Shown here: piece after piece, positions 22,499 to 36,400 of the stretch
How positions within the stretch are numbered: position 1 is the stretch's first letter
Layout: every line of letters begins with the position of its first letter
Assembly (NCBI RefSeq): GCF_954871325.1
Contig: NC_088776.1
Coordinates: 21,185,508-21,249,507 of the forward strand
Origin: Gordionus sp. m RMFG-2023
Lineage: Eukaryota; Nematomorpha; Gordioida; Chordodea; Parachordodidae
DNA length: 64,000 nucleotides
Direction: 5' to 3'
Program-made: the position numbers and the translations under genes
Notes under the pieces: generated by a model
What the model saw: only the letters and a program-made list of their open reading frames with translations
Database searches by the model: none
Told to the model about the DNA's origin: nothing

Positions 22499-25400
22499 AT
22501 GGAAGGTGTTAATAAAAGTGATTATCAAAAATGCAAAAAAACAAAAAAAAATATAGCATGCTCGAGCTTGGAAAAGAATACAAGTCAAAGGGATAAAAAA
22601 TCTGGATGGAAAAGTATGATGGAAGCTATTTTTGGTTTTACCAATGGAGCAAAAATCCCAAATGATCATAAGCATTTAAAAGTGACACTAAGGCCGCCTA
22701 CACCCCCAAAGAAAGTAGTCAAAATTCTAGATCCACATTTGGGTGGCATAGCTACTTACTATAACCAAAAAGCAGACGTGGTAAAATATTTTATTTTTAT
22801 TTTTAAAATAACAATTGGTAAATGTTTATTATTAAGAATATGGTTCACTTTGTGTTAGAAGGCAATCGATTTATGAATGGTGATTGCCTTACATTTTTAT
22901 GTAAAGTTGGCAAAAATGTTACAAACAACTCCTGTGATTGGATAGGATTATTTCCAAAAGAGTGGAAAAAAACATCTGCTTATGTAACCTTCGAATGGGT
23001 AAAAAATTTTCCGATTATGAATCAAATAAACTGCAGCATTATAAAAACACCCAATAAGAGCATGACGTTTTACAACAAAGGCATGACAAAAACTTATAAA
23101 GTTAATATCGACACTCAGCATATTAAAGTAAGATAAATTTTTTTATTTCTATTCAAGAATTTTTCTAATATATACATACATTTTAAGGAAAAATTGGATA
23201 CCACAAACCACTACTATCTACTCTATGTGAATGAAAATGGAAAAGTTTTAGGACAGAGTCAAAGGTTATGGTTTTATAAACCGGAACGAATTGTTTTGAA
23301 TCCTAATTTTACAATAAATCATACGGAAAATAAACTACCAAGTAAAATTATATTATCTTTTTTTTTAAAAAAACAAAATTAAATATATCTATTGTATAGT
23401 TTGCGAAGATTATATTAAATGGCTCGAGCCGTATATTTTAAAAAGATTCTTCCGAGAGTCTGTTGGTAGAAATGTGTCAAGCAATTATAAAGACTATTCA
23501 AAGTATACGAAAGGTAGAACGATAGGCAAAATGTATAGAAGAGTCTTAAAAGATGCAAGAAGGAAAAAAAAGAAAGAAAATGTAAAGAAATTAAAACCCA
23601 AAAAGCTAAAAGTTGAAGAAAAAAGCTTAACTCCCCACATACTTGAAGCTTTTAACATAAATGTAAGCGTCAAAAACGATGTTAAAAAAATAGATTTTAA
23701 CAATGAGCCACCCTCCTTGAAAAATATCAGCGCCAAAAATATATTTGCCAAAAAGGTCATAAATAAATCGATTAATACGGAAAACGAAGATACTACTTCC
23801 AGTATGAGTAGTGTTAAAGCGGTCCAAAGTTTTGAGATATCCGATAAGATAAAATCTAAAAAATATGCTATAAATAAACGATTCAAAAAAAATAAATCGC
23901 CCAAATTTCATTCAACCATTCAGGCCGATATTGATAACACACTGTTGGTGCCTAACATAGGAGGTCATAAATTTTTTATCAAAAAGAAATCTAACCTAAA
24001 AAGATGTTTAAATAAAGAGGAAAGTGTCAGATTGGCAAGGCTTTCGGCTTTGAATTATAACGCGAAAAGAAAAAATGACAACGAAATTCCTACTCAGTCG
24101 AAAAAAATAATAATTAACACTAAACCTATCATAGCCGTAAAGAGAGAAGAACTTAAGCCTTTCGATAAATCAACCGCACCACTAGAAAATAAAGCAATTA
24201 ACAACGAGGTTCTAAAAGTAATATTTTCATATTTAAAAAATCCAAAATATGATATCAAAATAATAGTCCTGCAAAATCTATTTTTCTTTTCTTTTAAAAT
24301 ATGGCTCTTACCGAATAAGCTAGGATAGCAAATAATTTGACTACTTCCCTCCATTCTGTCCCACCTCTCTATTTTTTAAAACTTTACTTGTTTTTTATTC
24401 ATTTTGTAATTGTGATTTCATTGAGAAAGCAAAAAATAAAATAAATTTTTTTCGGGATATAAATTAAGCAGATATTTTATTAATGATGTTATCTACTCGC
24501 CTAAACTCGGACTAGCCCTTAATTAAATAAAAAGATGTATACGAATATAGATTTTTTGGAGACTTGTCGGATATGATCCAATATCTTAATATTTTAGTCG
24601 TATAAAGTATTTCAATTTAATCAATTATTTTTATATGAATAAGAAAAAGGTTTGTATGGATGTATTGCCATTTAAGCCAATGTCGCTAGTGGAATATAAA
24701 CCAAGGAGTGAAAAGTTATGCCCATTAGAATTTTTTTTACAGGTATATGATTATTTATAAAAGAAATAATTTTTAAAACATTTTTTTGTTAATAATCAGA
24801 ATAAAAATCAAGAAATTCCAAAGATTCATAAAGATGTTGAACCATCGCTTTTTCACGCGACTATAGTTATTAAAAAGCAATTAAGACCTTCGCTTATAAA
24901 AATTATTTCCAAGGATTGCACAAAGAATAAATCAGATACATTGCTGAACCCCCAAAATGTTAACACATTTTTCAAAAAAAGAGATAAAAGCGAAATATTT
25001 ACCCCTCAAAATATTGTCAAAAATGAAGATAGAGAGAAACCTAATATGGACCAAAATAAAAATGGCAACCATTCTGATATTCATAGCTCTTTTTATAGTA
25101 ATAGTAGACTAAATTTGTTGCGTATGATGGAACTTATCAAAGAAAATAAGCAATTAATTGGCAGTCTAATGACCATGGAGGACAAATTAGAACAAGCCAC
25201 ACGAGATATGGAAGACAAAAATATCAAATTAGTTTATAACTTAAATATTTTCTCTTTATGATTATAAATACGTGTAGATTAATTATCAAAAACTCGTGCA
25301 TGAGTACGATAACACTTTTAAAAAATATGATGCATTTGGGAAATTTCAAAAGTATAAGGAGAGCAATGACAGTAAATTAATATACAATCAAATTTCTATA

Positions 25401-26232
25401 TATTTATACGAAAATTAGGAACCGTTACTACCATATCTGGAGTTCAAAATATTGAGCTTGAAGAATTATTAAGAAAAAATATACAACAAATTAAGGTGAT
25501 ATTTTAAAAAAACAAACATAACTCTAAATATGTATATGCAATATAAATCACTTAGGAACACCAAGATATTCTTGAAAATTATTTAAAATTAGAGTCTTTT
25601 CTGATTGATTACATAGCCAAACCCCTAAATACGCAGGCAACGGAAAATTTCAAAGAATACGATTTAGAATATTGGATCAGCTATTTTAATGCTATTACGT
25701 ATATCAATCATTTCTATTACGGGGTAGAACAAAAGGTTAGCATGGTAATGGGATTTTTGAAAAACTCATACGAGGTAAAATACCATATAAACAAATAACC
25801 TTATGCTTAGACGAATCTCATATAAATAACAAAATACAAGAAACAAGGAGAGAAAAATAAATTAACAATAAAAATTATATTAAAAAAGAAATTCCCATTG
25901 CTATTTTATTATAAATTTTCCTCCAAGTCAGAACTTAGAAAAAGTTTATTTAAAAAAAAATTAAGTGAGACAGAGATCATAAACTTTTTAGTCTAAAATT
26001 ATTCGACAATTATAATCATCCTAAATTAGTATTCCGACCCGATCTAAATATATATATTAATTTATTATTATAGAGTGCTATAAAAGGCGTAAGTTATAAC
26101 AATATTGTTGGATCATTGAGATATTTGTTTAACGAATTAAATGGGATAGAAGAGCCAATCCGTTTGTACAATAGACACCAGCCTCATAGGCCACACAAGA
26201 GAAGGCCTTTTGTCAGAATTGAACCTTTTTGA
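22499..26232 (+). CDS. SKICH-domain coiled-coil protein (TAX1BP1/NDP52/CALCOCO-like)
   Basis: Ten exons: 22499-22780, 22837-23127, 23188-23341, 23400-24217, 24644-24742 (24650 also possible), 24800-25231, 25278-25371, 25419-25495, 25556-25774, 26074-26232; all phases agree, giving 874 residues. The ATG has A at -3 and G at +4. Exon 1 is a 94-residue N-terminal extension with LRPPTPPKK. Exons 2-3 encode a full SKICH domain (CDWIGLFPKEWKKTSAYV, then YYLLYVNENGKVLGQS), closest by eye to NDP52/TAX1BP1, which are selective autophagy adaptors. Exon 4 is a ~270-residue Lys-rich linker with clusters such as DARRKKKKENVKKLKPKK, a possible nuclear-localisation signal. Exons 6-9 look helical and coiled-coil (RMMELIKENKQLIGSLMTME). 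The tail is basic (HRPHKRRPFVRIEPF). No ubiquitin-binding zinc finger is seen, so function is inferred only from SKICH plus coiled coil. Confidence 0.88.
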
Positions 26233-26341
26233 AAATTTAACTTCATTTTACCATTATTAGATATTCAACTTTTTTATGTTATTTAATGCGTTCATTTAAA
26301 ACTTAAAGATTATAATTGTGATTAATTTTTTTCTACAATTA

Positions 26342-26347
26342 AATAAA
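26342..26347 (+). terminator. Poly(A) signal of the SKICH gene (AATAAA)
   Basis: AATAAA about 110 bases after the stop codon at 26230-26232. Confidence 0.55.
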
Positions 26348-26434
26348 AAAATCTAAGTGTGCATTTAATAAATAACATTCAAAATAATTTTAAGAAGCAT
26401 ACCTCGCAAGAAAAAAATAATATTTTTTATAAGT

Positions 26435-26690
26435 TTGGAACCTGGACATAAAGGGTTTTGATATTTTAAAAAAGTTGTTCTAGTTCCGGGGGTTCCAGGT
26501 TTCAATTCCAAATTCTTTTAAAGTTAATCAAAAAATTTGAAGCATAAAATAAACACTGAAAATAATTCACACATAATCACTTCCGGAACTGGTTCCTAAA
26601 AAGGGTTCTAATTCCTCTTTCTATAAATATTAAGAGAATTCTAAGTTATAGTTTCAAAATTTGTTCCGATTCCAGACTTTGTTTATACTA
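26435..26690. repeat. Degraded MITE with GGAACC/GGTTCC motifs
   Basis: Between the two convergent genes there are repeated TTTGGAACCTGG, GGGGGTTCCAGG, CGGAACTGGTTCC and GGGTTCTAATTCC motifs, like the subterminal repeats of the other hAT-type elements here. No clear target duplication was found. Confidence 0.4.
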
Positions 26691-26961
26691 GTAATACCTA
26701 ATTTAAATAATATTTGCAAAATAAGTTTCTTTTTTATAATTTAAAATAAATAATAGTATAATGATATATTATAAATAATTTTATCTAAATATAATAAAAA
26801 AGTATCATACAGTTTTCTTATAGAATAAATTGCACCGATTATAAAATGGACACATATATTTACAATTTTTATCATTCTTTCAGATAATAATTTAAAGCTG
26901 AGAATAATTAAGCGATATAACATACGAATTGTAAAAAGAAAAAAGCATTTATAATTTTAAG

Positions 26962-26967
26962 TTTATT
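26962..26967 (-). terminator. Poly(A) signal of DOP1 (AATAAA on the - strand)
   Basis: TTTATT on the + strand, about 100 bases past the DOP1 stop codon at 27070-27068. Confidence 0.55.
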
Positions 26968-27067
26968 CTTGCTTTAAAAATGAATAGAATAAATAATTTA
27001 GTCAGTAACAAGTAATATGCATATAGAAGGAATTATTAAAGAACAATGAAGCAATATTTCATGTTTT

Positions 27068-27404
27068 TCACCCCATATCATCTGCTAAATATGATTCCGC
27101 GAATTCTTCTGCCACGTAATTTTGTAACGTTTTTATTCCTCCTCGGCAACTAAAAGTTGTAAATGATCTATCAGAGACAGCCAAAACTTTCCGAAAAAAT
27201 GGTGTGAGCTGATTTAAGGCGTTTAAACGAGTGATTCCTGATAATGTCATTGGCGGCTCAAGAGTATGGTGATCATCTTGATGAAGGGAGTCGCCATGGT
27301 TTGTGTTATCTTGAAAAGTTTCGCAACAATATCGTGCAATTTTTTGTAGGTCACTCAGCTTTACCGCGCCAATGAAAGAGGAGTTTACGAAACACCATGA
27401 ACAT
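27068..27404 (-). CDS. DOP1: DOP1 last exon
   Basis: Starts after acceptor TATAAAAG with SCSWCFVNSSF (human QMYRWAFIPEA), continues with ALNQLTPFFRKVLAV and ends IKTLQNYVAEEFAESYLADD before the stop TGA at 27070-27068, a good match to the DOP1 C-terminus (MEQLLPFFNVL; KIEEMVEKDFLEGM). Confidence 0.92.
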
Positions 27405-30400
27405 CTTTTATAAAGAGTGAATTAATTATTGAATATGAAATTATATTTAAGCTTATAATATATATTTTAATTGACAAAACTGGCAGAGAAGGATCCCCAC
27501 ACAACAAATTTAAAAAACGAAAATTTAAAATAGTATTTAAATTAATATTAATTAACGCATTTAAAACTAGATCTAAACTTGTGTCCACGATTATCTCATT
27601 ATTAGGTTCCATAATATGTACAATACATATTATATATAATAAAATAATTATTTATGCACGAAAATGAAAATAAAACTATATATTTATTATTATTTTAAAA
27701 GTTTAAACATGAAAACGGGTAATATGACGCAATATTCATATCCATATATATTTTTAAAAAAATAAAAATAATCGGCATTTTTAGAATGATTAAAAATATA
27801 TAAATATTCGTTTTCGTTTCATAAATTTTAAATCAAACAATTTAGTATTCGTATTTGTAGAGATCGAATAATTGTATTATCATATTGGTATACGAATAAT
27901 AGATTTTTTACAATATTAATAATAATTTTTTTTATAAAAGTTACTCAAAATTAATATACATTCTAGATGATAAAGTAATCTCAATTTTATCATGTGTAAA
28001 ATATTGGCAATATTTATGATAATTTAATGTCGTGAATAAATTTTAATTATATGTGAAGACATGAGAAAGGCTTGGCGGGGTATTAGCCAGCAGAAAATTT
28101 TTTAAATTAAAAAAATCTAACTATATTTATAGGAACATTAGAAGCCACGAGTTTTACTAGGTCACGAAATACAATATAAAGATAATTGATTTACTTTTTA
28201 TAGTTAGTGACAATAGTTCTTCCGGCAGATATATATAATATAGATGAACCAGGTAAATTTAACAATTTGTTTTCATTTATCTATCCACTTAAGATTAACA
28301 TTTTTTATAAAAAAATCTAAAAATAAAAAAACGCTCTGATACGCAATGCGAAAGTATAATAGGTACCCCGGGTGTTTTTCATAATTCTTAAATTCTTTAT
28401 TTAAAAAAAACTAAAAGGTTTTTTTCCAAAACATTAATTTATAAATAATAAAACTACGTTTAAACATTTTGTAAAATTTGCTTCATCTATTTTTTTATAG
28501 CACTTCAATTTTTTACAGACAATATAACCCCGGTCTACCCTACAAATGCCTAATGATTAAAAACATTATATAGCATAACTCAACATTTAACTTCGAGGTC
28601 AGAGGGCGCAAGTTTGAGCCCCAAATTTCTTATCTTTCTAAGGAAAATGGTGTATCGTTAAAACTATTATAAATAAATATTCTAATATTATTGTTCATAC
28701 GATTGAAAGTAAGGGGATTTATCGGGAGGCAGGGCCAATGCAAACTCTAACAATCTACAGAGTGACAACATCAACTGCAAGGCGGAAGGCGATATAAGAA
28801 AACGTTCACTTCCAGAGGAATTCAATCGTTGTCGTTGATTGTCGACAGCACAATGAGTGACTAAATGACCGTTTCCAGCCAAAGGTAGAGTAAGAGGCCT
28901 AATTAAAGTATAATAATAAATTTATATACTACCCATTTTTATTTTTCCTAAAATTAGAAGAATTTGGAAATGTGAGCACGTTCGAATTACTTAGTTATAT
29001 TTTAAAATTGTATATTGGTAAAATAAATAAAAAACGGTCTAAAATTATTATTTAAAGCGGAGAATGTAAAATAAAATTTAAGAAGCTTGCTATATCAGTG
29101 AATTTATTTTTAAAATATATCGGAGTCAAACCTACACATATTCAGGACCTTTTAGACACCTATTTACAGGGATCCAAACCGAACTTGAACCGAACCGTTA
29201 AACCGCTAAAACCCGGTATTTTTTATCGAACCTAAACCTCTAAAAAATTTCTAGCCGAACCTGAACCGAACCGCTAAAATGCCTCTGAACCGGTTCGAGT
29301 CTCATAATTTTATGCTTATAAAATAATGTGTAAGTTATTACTAGTAGTATATTCCAAATATTTTAATTATATTCCAATTGTTTTAAAAATTATTATCAAT
29401 CACATTTGATTGATAAACGTCAGTCATAATTTTTATAAACTTTAGTGTATTGCCATTTTGCAATATTTTTTAAATATTTTAAGCTTATAAATTATAATGA
29501 AAAAAATTAAATCTAATATATAAATTATTTACATATAGTATTATAAATGACACATCAAATCTGATATCATACTGGCAATGCCAGCTACCCAAGTTAGTGT
29601 GGAAGGATGTTTTTCAACAATTAAATTTATATTATCTCCTTATAGATGTAATTTGAGTGAGACGAATTTTGAAAATATATTAATTGTGCAGCTTAATAAA
29701 AAAAATTTAAGTAATTGTTCATATTTAAATTAATCATTGATATATTTATTTGTTATATTTATAAATTAAATATTATTTTATAATGTGCAATTAATAAAAA
29801 TGATGGTTTTTATTTTAATTATGAAATAAAAAAAATTTTTTCCTGATACGTAATCCTAATGTAGGTTTGAATACAAATGTGTTCAAACCAGTTTTTAGAG
29901 GTTCGAACCGAACCGATATTTTTATTTTTTGCGAACCGAACCTGAACCTTAAACCATTATTTTTATCCGAACCTGAACCTGAACCGATATTCGTTTCGGT
30001 TTGGATCCCTGCCTTTGATCAATTCTTTATTTGTATAATTTAAATAAAAAGATTTTATTTCCATCTAATTCAATTCAAAAATAATTATATCGGATCTAGC
30101 TAGCATTAATATAATAATGATTAAAATATTTTCAAATCAAATTCTATGATATTATGAGTATTTAGGCTGTATATCAATGAGACTTAACAAGGTCGAAACA
30201 GGTCTATCGGTCTATAGTTACGAAATGATATCATGTATGTCATTTAAAAAACATTTTCCTTACAAGAATTAACTTATTTTAAAAAAACTTCTTTTTACCC
30301 AAACATATTTAGGGGTTTATATGTCCCACTGAATTTCTTGAGATTTATTGTGCCAAAAAAGAAAACTCTAAACTTTTTATAAAACAACTTTTAGACTTAA

Positions 30401-33400
30401 AATTTAATGAATTTAGCACCCTTACGAAATGGGTGGACTTGGTTTCATGCCTTTTTCATTAGTTTCCCAAGCTTACTTTCTATCATTTAGAAGAACAACT
30501 CATTTCTCTGCCAGATCCTCTTCATGTCCGTGCTTTAGGAGAATGGGAAAACTTGTTTGTCCTTCTGACCCTTCCAGTATGAACAAGAAAGATCTTTACT
30601 GAGTGTTTAATTAATTATATTACATTTAAAATTTATGCAAAGATTGAAAACTCATCGAAGAAACAAGAGATGGGATGATAAGGATTTCCCAATATATAAA
30701 ATTATTAAAATCTTACTTATTTTAAATATTTAAAAGTATCAAACATCTTTTATTTTAAATTTAAGAGTTTTATCGCTGAATAATAATGATCAATCAGTTT
30801 TTTCGAAACTTTTCTTTTAAATTTAAGAGTTTCACCGCTGAATAATAATGATCAATCAGTTTTTTCGAAATTAATCTGTTGAAAGAAATTATTTTATCAA
30901 AATACGACTACATAAAAAAAATATGTAAAAAAAGTTGTAATACAGAATTACGTACTAAAATACTAAGATTGCCCATTCCATTGATATCCCTCTGCATATT
31001 TAGTCCAAAATAAAAAATAATAACGATCACTAACTTAATACTTTACCAAGTTAGAATAAAGGGATGTTGTTAAGTAATAAAGAATTAAGAGTTGCAGTAG
31101 GCCTTTTCCTAGAATGTGGTATTACCCTGCCACACTAGCTAGATGTTCCTACTACTAATAATAGATAGTAGAGGTAAACATTATCTTTCTTGGTCTACTT
31201 CTACGGGCCGTGATAAAACGGCTTCCCAGTTCAGATTGAACCAACAGATTTTTTATTTCTTAATATCTGATTGGGTCATTATCACTTATTGGCATAGAGG
31301 GAGATCATTCATGTATGATTACTCATTTATCACACCTCTTATTTTTAATTCATTAGGATACTTGGTCCCAAATTTAAGGGTTTTAAAATCAATAGGTCAA
31401 AAACTAAAAACCTTATAACCCAAAGCATGCATACCTTATATTTAAAAACAAAAAATAATATAAGAAAAATTCGAGATACTACATATTTTCCAAATATATT
31501 TCCCCTAACTAGTCAGGTACCTTCTTATCATTTGTATTACATTTGTTCGCTAAAATTTTTAAATATGATATCATTTTGATATTATTATATTATTTTTTTA
31601 TATGTTTTCTTGATTAGATTGAAATAATTGATAAATATTATTTTTAAAAAGTCTAAAAAATATGAGACTAAATTTAAATGAATTAAACATGGTCCCGAAA
31701 ATGTAAAGTTTCGAGTATGCATCTTCAGACATTATTCCTATTCAGTTTATTTCGAATCAAATAAAATATTATGCGTAACATTTTACTTTTCGTTCTAGTC
31801 TTAATTTAAGATTAATTTCCCATAAAAAAAAATTGGTAAATGAGTGAAATATAGGCCCACAATTACAAATTCGTAAATTTAATATCAGTTCCAATTTGTA
31901 TGTTAGGATAATTAATAAAAGATTTTAAATAAAATAATAATAAAATAGAATCAAAGAACAATCCCTGTAATTGTAATAGAGGTTTGCAATTTGCCAATGA
32001 TATTTTTCGATCATAGGAAAAGGTATATTTTTATAATCTTCAATATATGACGAACCTACAAGGTGGAGTTACAGATCTCGGCGTCTGATCGATTTCCTGA
32101 TTGAGAGCATTCACCTGACTTGAGTCAAGTAAATGTTGCCAAAATTCACGAAGAATTGTGAAGGAGAGAGTCATAATCACGGGCCACAACGATAAGAGCC
32201 TAGAGCCAGGTAAGGGATAATACAGAGTAAAATTTGTTTGGTTTAATTTAAAAAATTCGTGGAAAATATATATAAAAAATTATATCCTTTCATATAATTT
32301 TATTATTAATATTGGTTTATGAAGTTTATTATTTAAAATACAAATTTAGGATACATCAAATTTAGTAAAAACATAAATTAATATAATTTACCTTTATGCG
32401 TTTCATTTCCCCTTGATGACGAATTAAACTTTTAAATCCGTTTTTTCTTCACATGGCAACAATATAAGTATATCCAACAAAATCAATTGTAAATTAAAAC
32501 AAAAATTTAAAAATAATTCTAAAACCATAGTAAATTTATTGTTACTATTTCTTTTATTGACAATAGAACATAATATAAGAACAGTATTTCAAGAAAATAA
32601 AATAAACAATATTTCCCTAATTCCAATCTTAATAAAAATAATTACCTCAATAAAACTGGTATTTATTTTATACCCTGTCATTCAGGGGCGGATTGGCGAC
32701 GCTACGGCCTCGTGGGCATTTTTTTATAGGGGCCTAATTTATATGGGGGCATCGCCCCCATACTCTTATTTTTGCGGGCCTTCGGCCCGCTTTTTCCCGG
32801 GTTTCCTTATATGGCTTCTTCGATTTACATGATTTTTATTACTTATTATTTTTGAGAATATAAAAAGAATTACATTTTTAGGAAGAAAAGGAATAGTATT
32901 TATACGATAATCATATAATTTATTTTTTAAAAATGCACATCTAAAATCATATTCACTACCAAAATAAAATAATATTCATGGCACTTATATATTTATATTA
33001 GATTTATAACGATATTGCACTATAAAATAATATCATACATCACATGTAAAATATAAAAAATACATACTCAATATATCAAATCAATTAATTTTACTTATTG
33101 CAGTTATACAATATTACAGCGTATAAAATTGCTACACTTATAAAATCAGGCACCGATCATATTGTAAATAGATATTAATAAAATTCAAATAAAAAAGGAA
33201 ATATATAATTTTTACGTTAATAAATCTCTCAAACTTTGAACCTTTGCGCAAATATACAAGAATCTCTTCTAGTTCAATCTGCGCTAAGTTCTCATTCAAC
33301 TGACATCATTAAAACGCTTCTAATTTTTCTTGGTCAATATTAGCTCTCAGCTTATTTTTATAATTTTTAATTTACTAAATGTTTTCTCGCAATTAACCTG

Positions 33401-36400
33401 CGTAAATGATAAAGTTAAAATGTATTCATATGCCAATAAATTAGTGTCACTTGTATGCATATTGCATCTTTTAAAAATTTCATACACGCATATTAAACAC
33501 TTGTTACACTTATTATCACACTCTGAGTTATTACCATATTGTAATATTCCATCTTCTTCATTTGACTCCTCACTTGTTCATACGATCATCGTTCGTTTCA
33601 TTTTATTCTGCTACCATATCTTTGAATACACTGGCAAATGAACATTATTCGTTACGTAATTTAACACGCAATATATATATCTTTACTATTTATTTCATCA
33701 AGATAGAAATCCTGAAATCCCTACTTCCCAACCTCATAGGATTTTTTGTACATTTTATGAGGAAATTAAAAATTATTCTATCTGCTGAATATCCTCAGCA
33801 ATATAAGATTTGCAATATAAATTTTAAATAGTTAAACATTTTAAAAGGGGGTATGTCATTAAATTATTTTTCTGGCATACCCTTCCTTTAGAGCCTGGCA
33901 TAATTTCCTTTTAAAAATTAAAAATACGTATCTTTAATTTTTAAGAGGATATTAAAAATTATTCTATCTGCTGAATATACTCAGATGTCTAGGATGCAAA
34001 TATTGCACATTCAAAATAAACTCTCAATTCGCAGAGAGCCGATCCGACAAGCTGTTCATAATTTGATCAATTATAGGACGAAATACTCCGAACCTATAAA
34101 GGTTAATCGATTCTTGAGGACGTTTATCTTGGCATTTGTCACTATATATTCTCTTCGCTCGTCCTATTCGATTTTTTGGCAAACCATTCTGTACCTTGAT
34201 ACTCTCCTGGAGCTTTAAATATTTAAGTGTTTCATTTAAATTAGAAGCCATTTTATTGCTTTATTTTGAATCGATGGAATAATCGATGATAAAGAAGACT
34301 TAGCATCTTCTATCATTTTCCATGCTGACAAAGTACCTAATTTTTTAGTTTGAATACGAAAGTGGCCAATTATTTCAAAAATTTCCAAATATATTATAGC
34401 TGTTAGAGTCTTAAATTTACATAAATTATTAAGTTTTTGTATCAAATGATTTATTATCTATTATAAATTGAAGTGCATTTATCGTTATTGGGAGCAAGCT
34501 CTCTTTATCATATATCCTCTAAGGGCTTTTTCACGTGCCCATATCTTATCTAACCTATTTTTTGCAGCTTTCTCAACTTATTTTGGCCAGATGAATTATT
34601 CTGTTTCACCCAAGCATCCATCCTTTAATCTGACTCACCAACCTGGATTTTATTTGATTTCAATGAATCAAGAACAAAAAATGTTGGCTATATTATTTCT
34701 GGAGTGAAAATTATTTCGGTGGCCCTTTAAAAAAAGCTTAAGTCAATGTATAAAAATGTAATATAATGAATTAATCAAAACTTAGCTTCACTCTACTCAA
34801 ACGGAAGCGTTTTTACTTCATTTGAAAAAAAACAAAGAAAAGAACATCGTAATAATGTATAGCGTCAAGCGACGTTACTGGTATTTTATGCATTAAATTT
34901 AAGTAAATGACATGACAATTGTCAAGGAATGTGATATTCAAATCATAGTGATCTCATTAAAAATAAATAATGATAAGAAAAAATAATGTGAACATAATAA
35001 TATATTTTTTTTCTAATCGGCCTCTTTTTTGATATTTTCCTCTGATCGGCCTCAAAAATCGACATTTCTCGCTGCCTCATGGGCAAAATGCCCACCTGGT
35101 CTTATGGCCAGTCCGCCCCTGCTGTCATTCTTGTAACAATGTATACATTGGACAAACTAAGCGAACAATTAAAAAAATTATGAACATTCTTATATTTTAA
35201 ACCTTCTCCATCTTGTTTAGCTAAACACAGCATTAGTTCCAAACATCTCATTAACTTCAAAAATACGAAAATTTTAACAATTAAATTCATTATAAAAAGA
35301 GGATAATCAGAGAAGTTATCGAAATTCACAAAATACCTTATAATATTAATCGATATGAAGGATATATTCTTTCTACCTGTCACTATTTACAAGATTTAAT
35401 CTAAAAACTAATAATCTTTTATGTACTATAATCTATTTCTATGTTTTATATATTCTTAGAATTCTTTTTATATTTTTTATATATTCGTTTATATCAATTT
35501 AATTTCTTACTAAATATGATGTATCCTAAATTTGCACTTTTAAAATAATATATAAACACTTCAAAAACCTTTATATTTGCGAAGGTTTAAAAGCTAATGC
35601 AATAAATAATTATTTTAATAATGTAACACAGAAACCTGGAATCGGAAACCTTTAGTGTCAAAACCTCGAAACATAAAAACACCGAACAGAGAGTGGCGTG
35701 ACGCACGAACTGTTGAGTAGGGCCAAAAAGATGTGAGGAAACGTTATAATGTGTGTTAGCATATTCTACCAGTTTTTCTGATAAAAAAATTTCACAAAGA
35801 ATTACATTTTTTGAATATTTTTTATAGCAGCTTCTATAATTTTTATAGATTTTATATGAATTATTAAGAGTCTGGTAAATTCTGCTAAATTTTCGGCTGT
35901 TCTCATTCAATGGGGCCGTTGTGGGTTTTGATGTATTTTGGGTTTAAAATTTTTTTTGATGAGCTAAGCTTAAAAGAATATGATTAAAAATAGGGCTGCG
36001 CCGATCCCCACATATTTTTCACCGATCCTTTATGTATATTTATTTTTCACCACCCCCCTTTGAACCAAATGTTATTAAGAAATAAATATTTTTTATGCAA
36101 AAATCGAATTATGCATTTAATTTTTATTTCTACAATAATTAAAAAATGTTTACAGAAATTGGTAGTATTAAATGAATTTTTCATTATTCCTCCCCGTGAT
36201 ATTAGAATTCCGCAATAACGCATTTTGCAAAATTATCTTGTCTTTTGTAAAATATTTCCATAATTTAGATACCATATTTAAAAAAATTCTTTTATTTAAT
36301 ATAAAATAAAATTTTGGGTGTTCCTTTCTATTTTTATAAAAATAAAATACTATAAATCTATTTTAAAAAATAAATAAAATTTAAGGGGTGTTGTGCATTG

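Noticed and set aside
23494-23911. Two antisense frames (136 and 94 codons)
   Set aside because: They are the reverse of the Lys-rich SKICH-gene exon; poly-Lys codons read backwards give the Phe/Leu-rich peptides.
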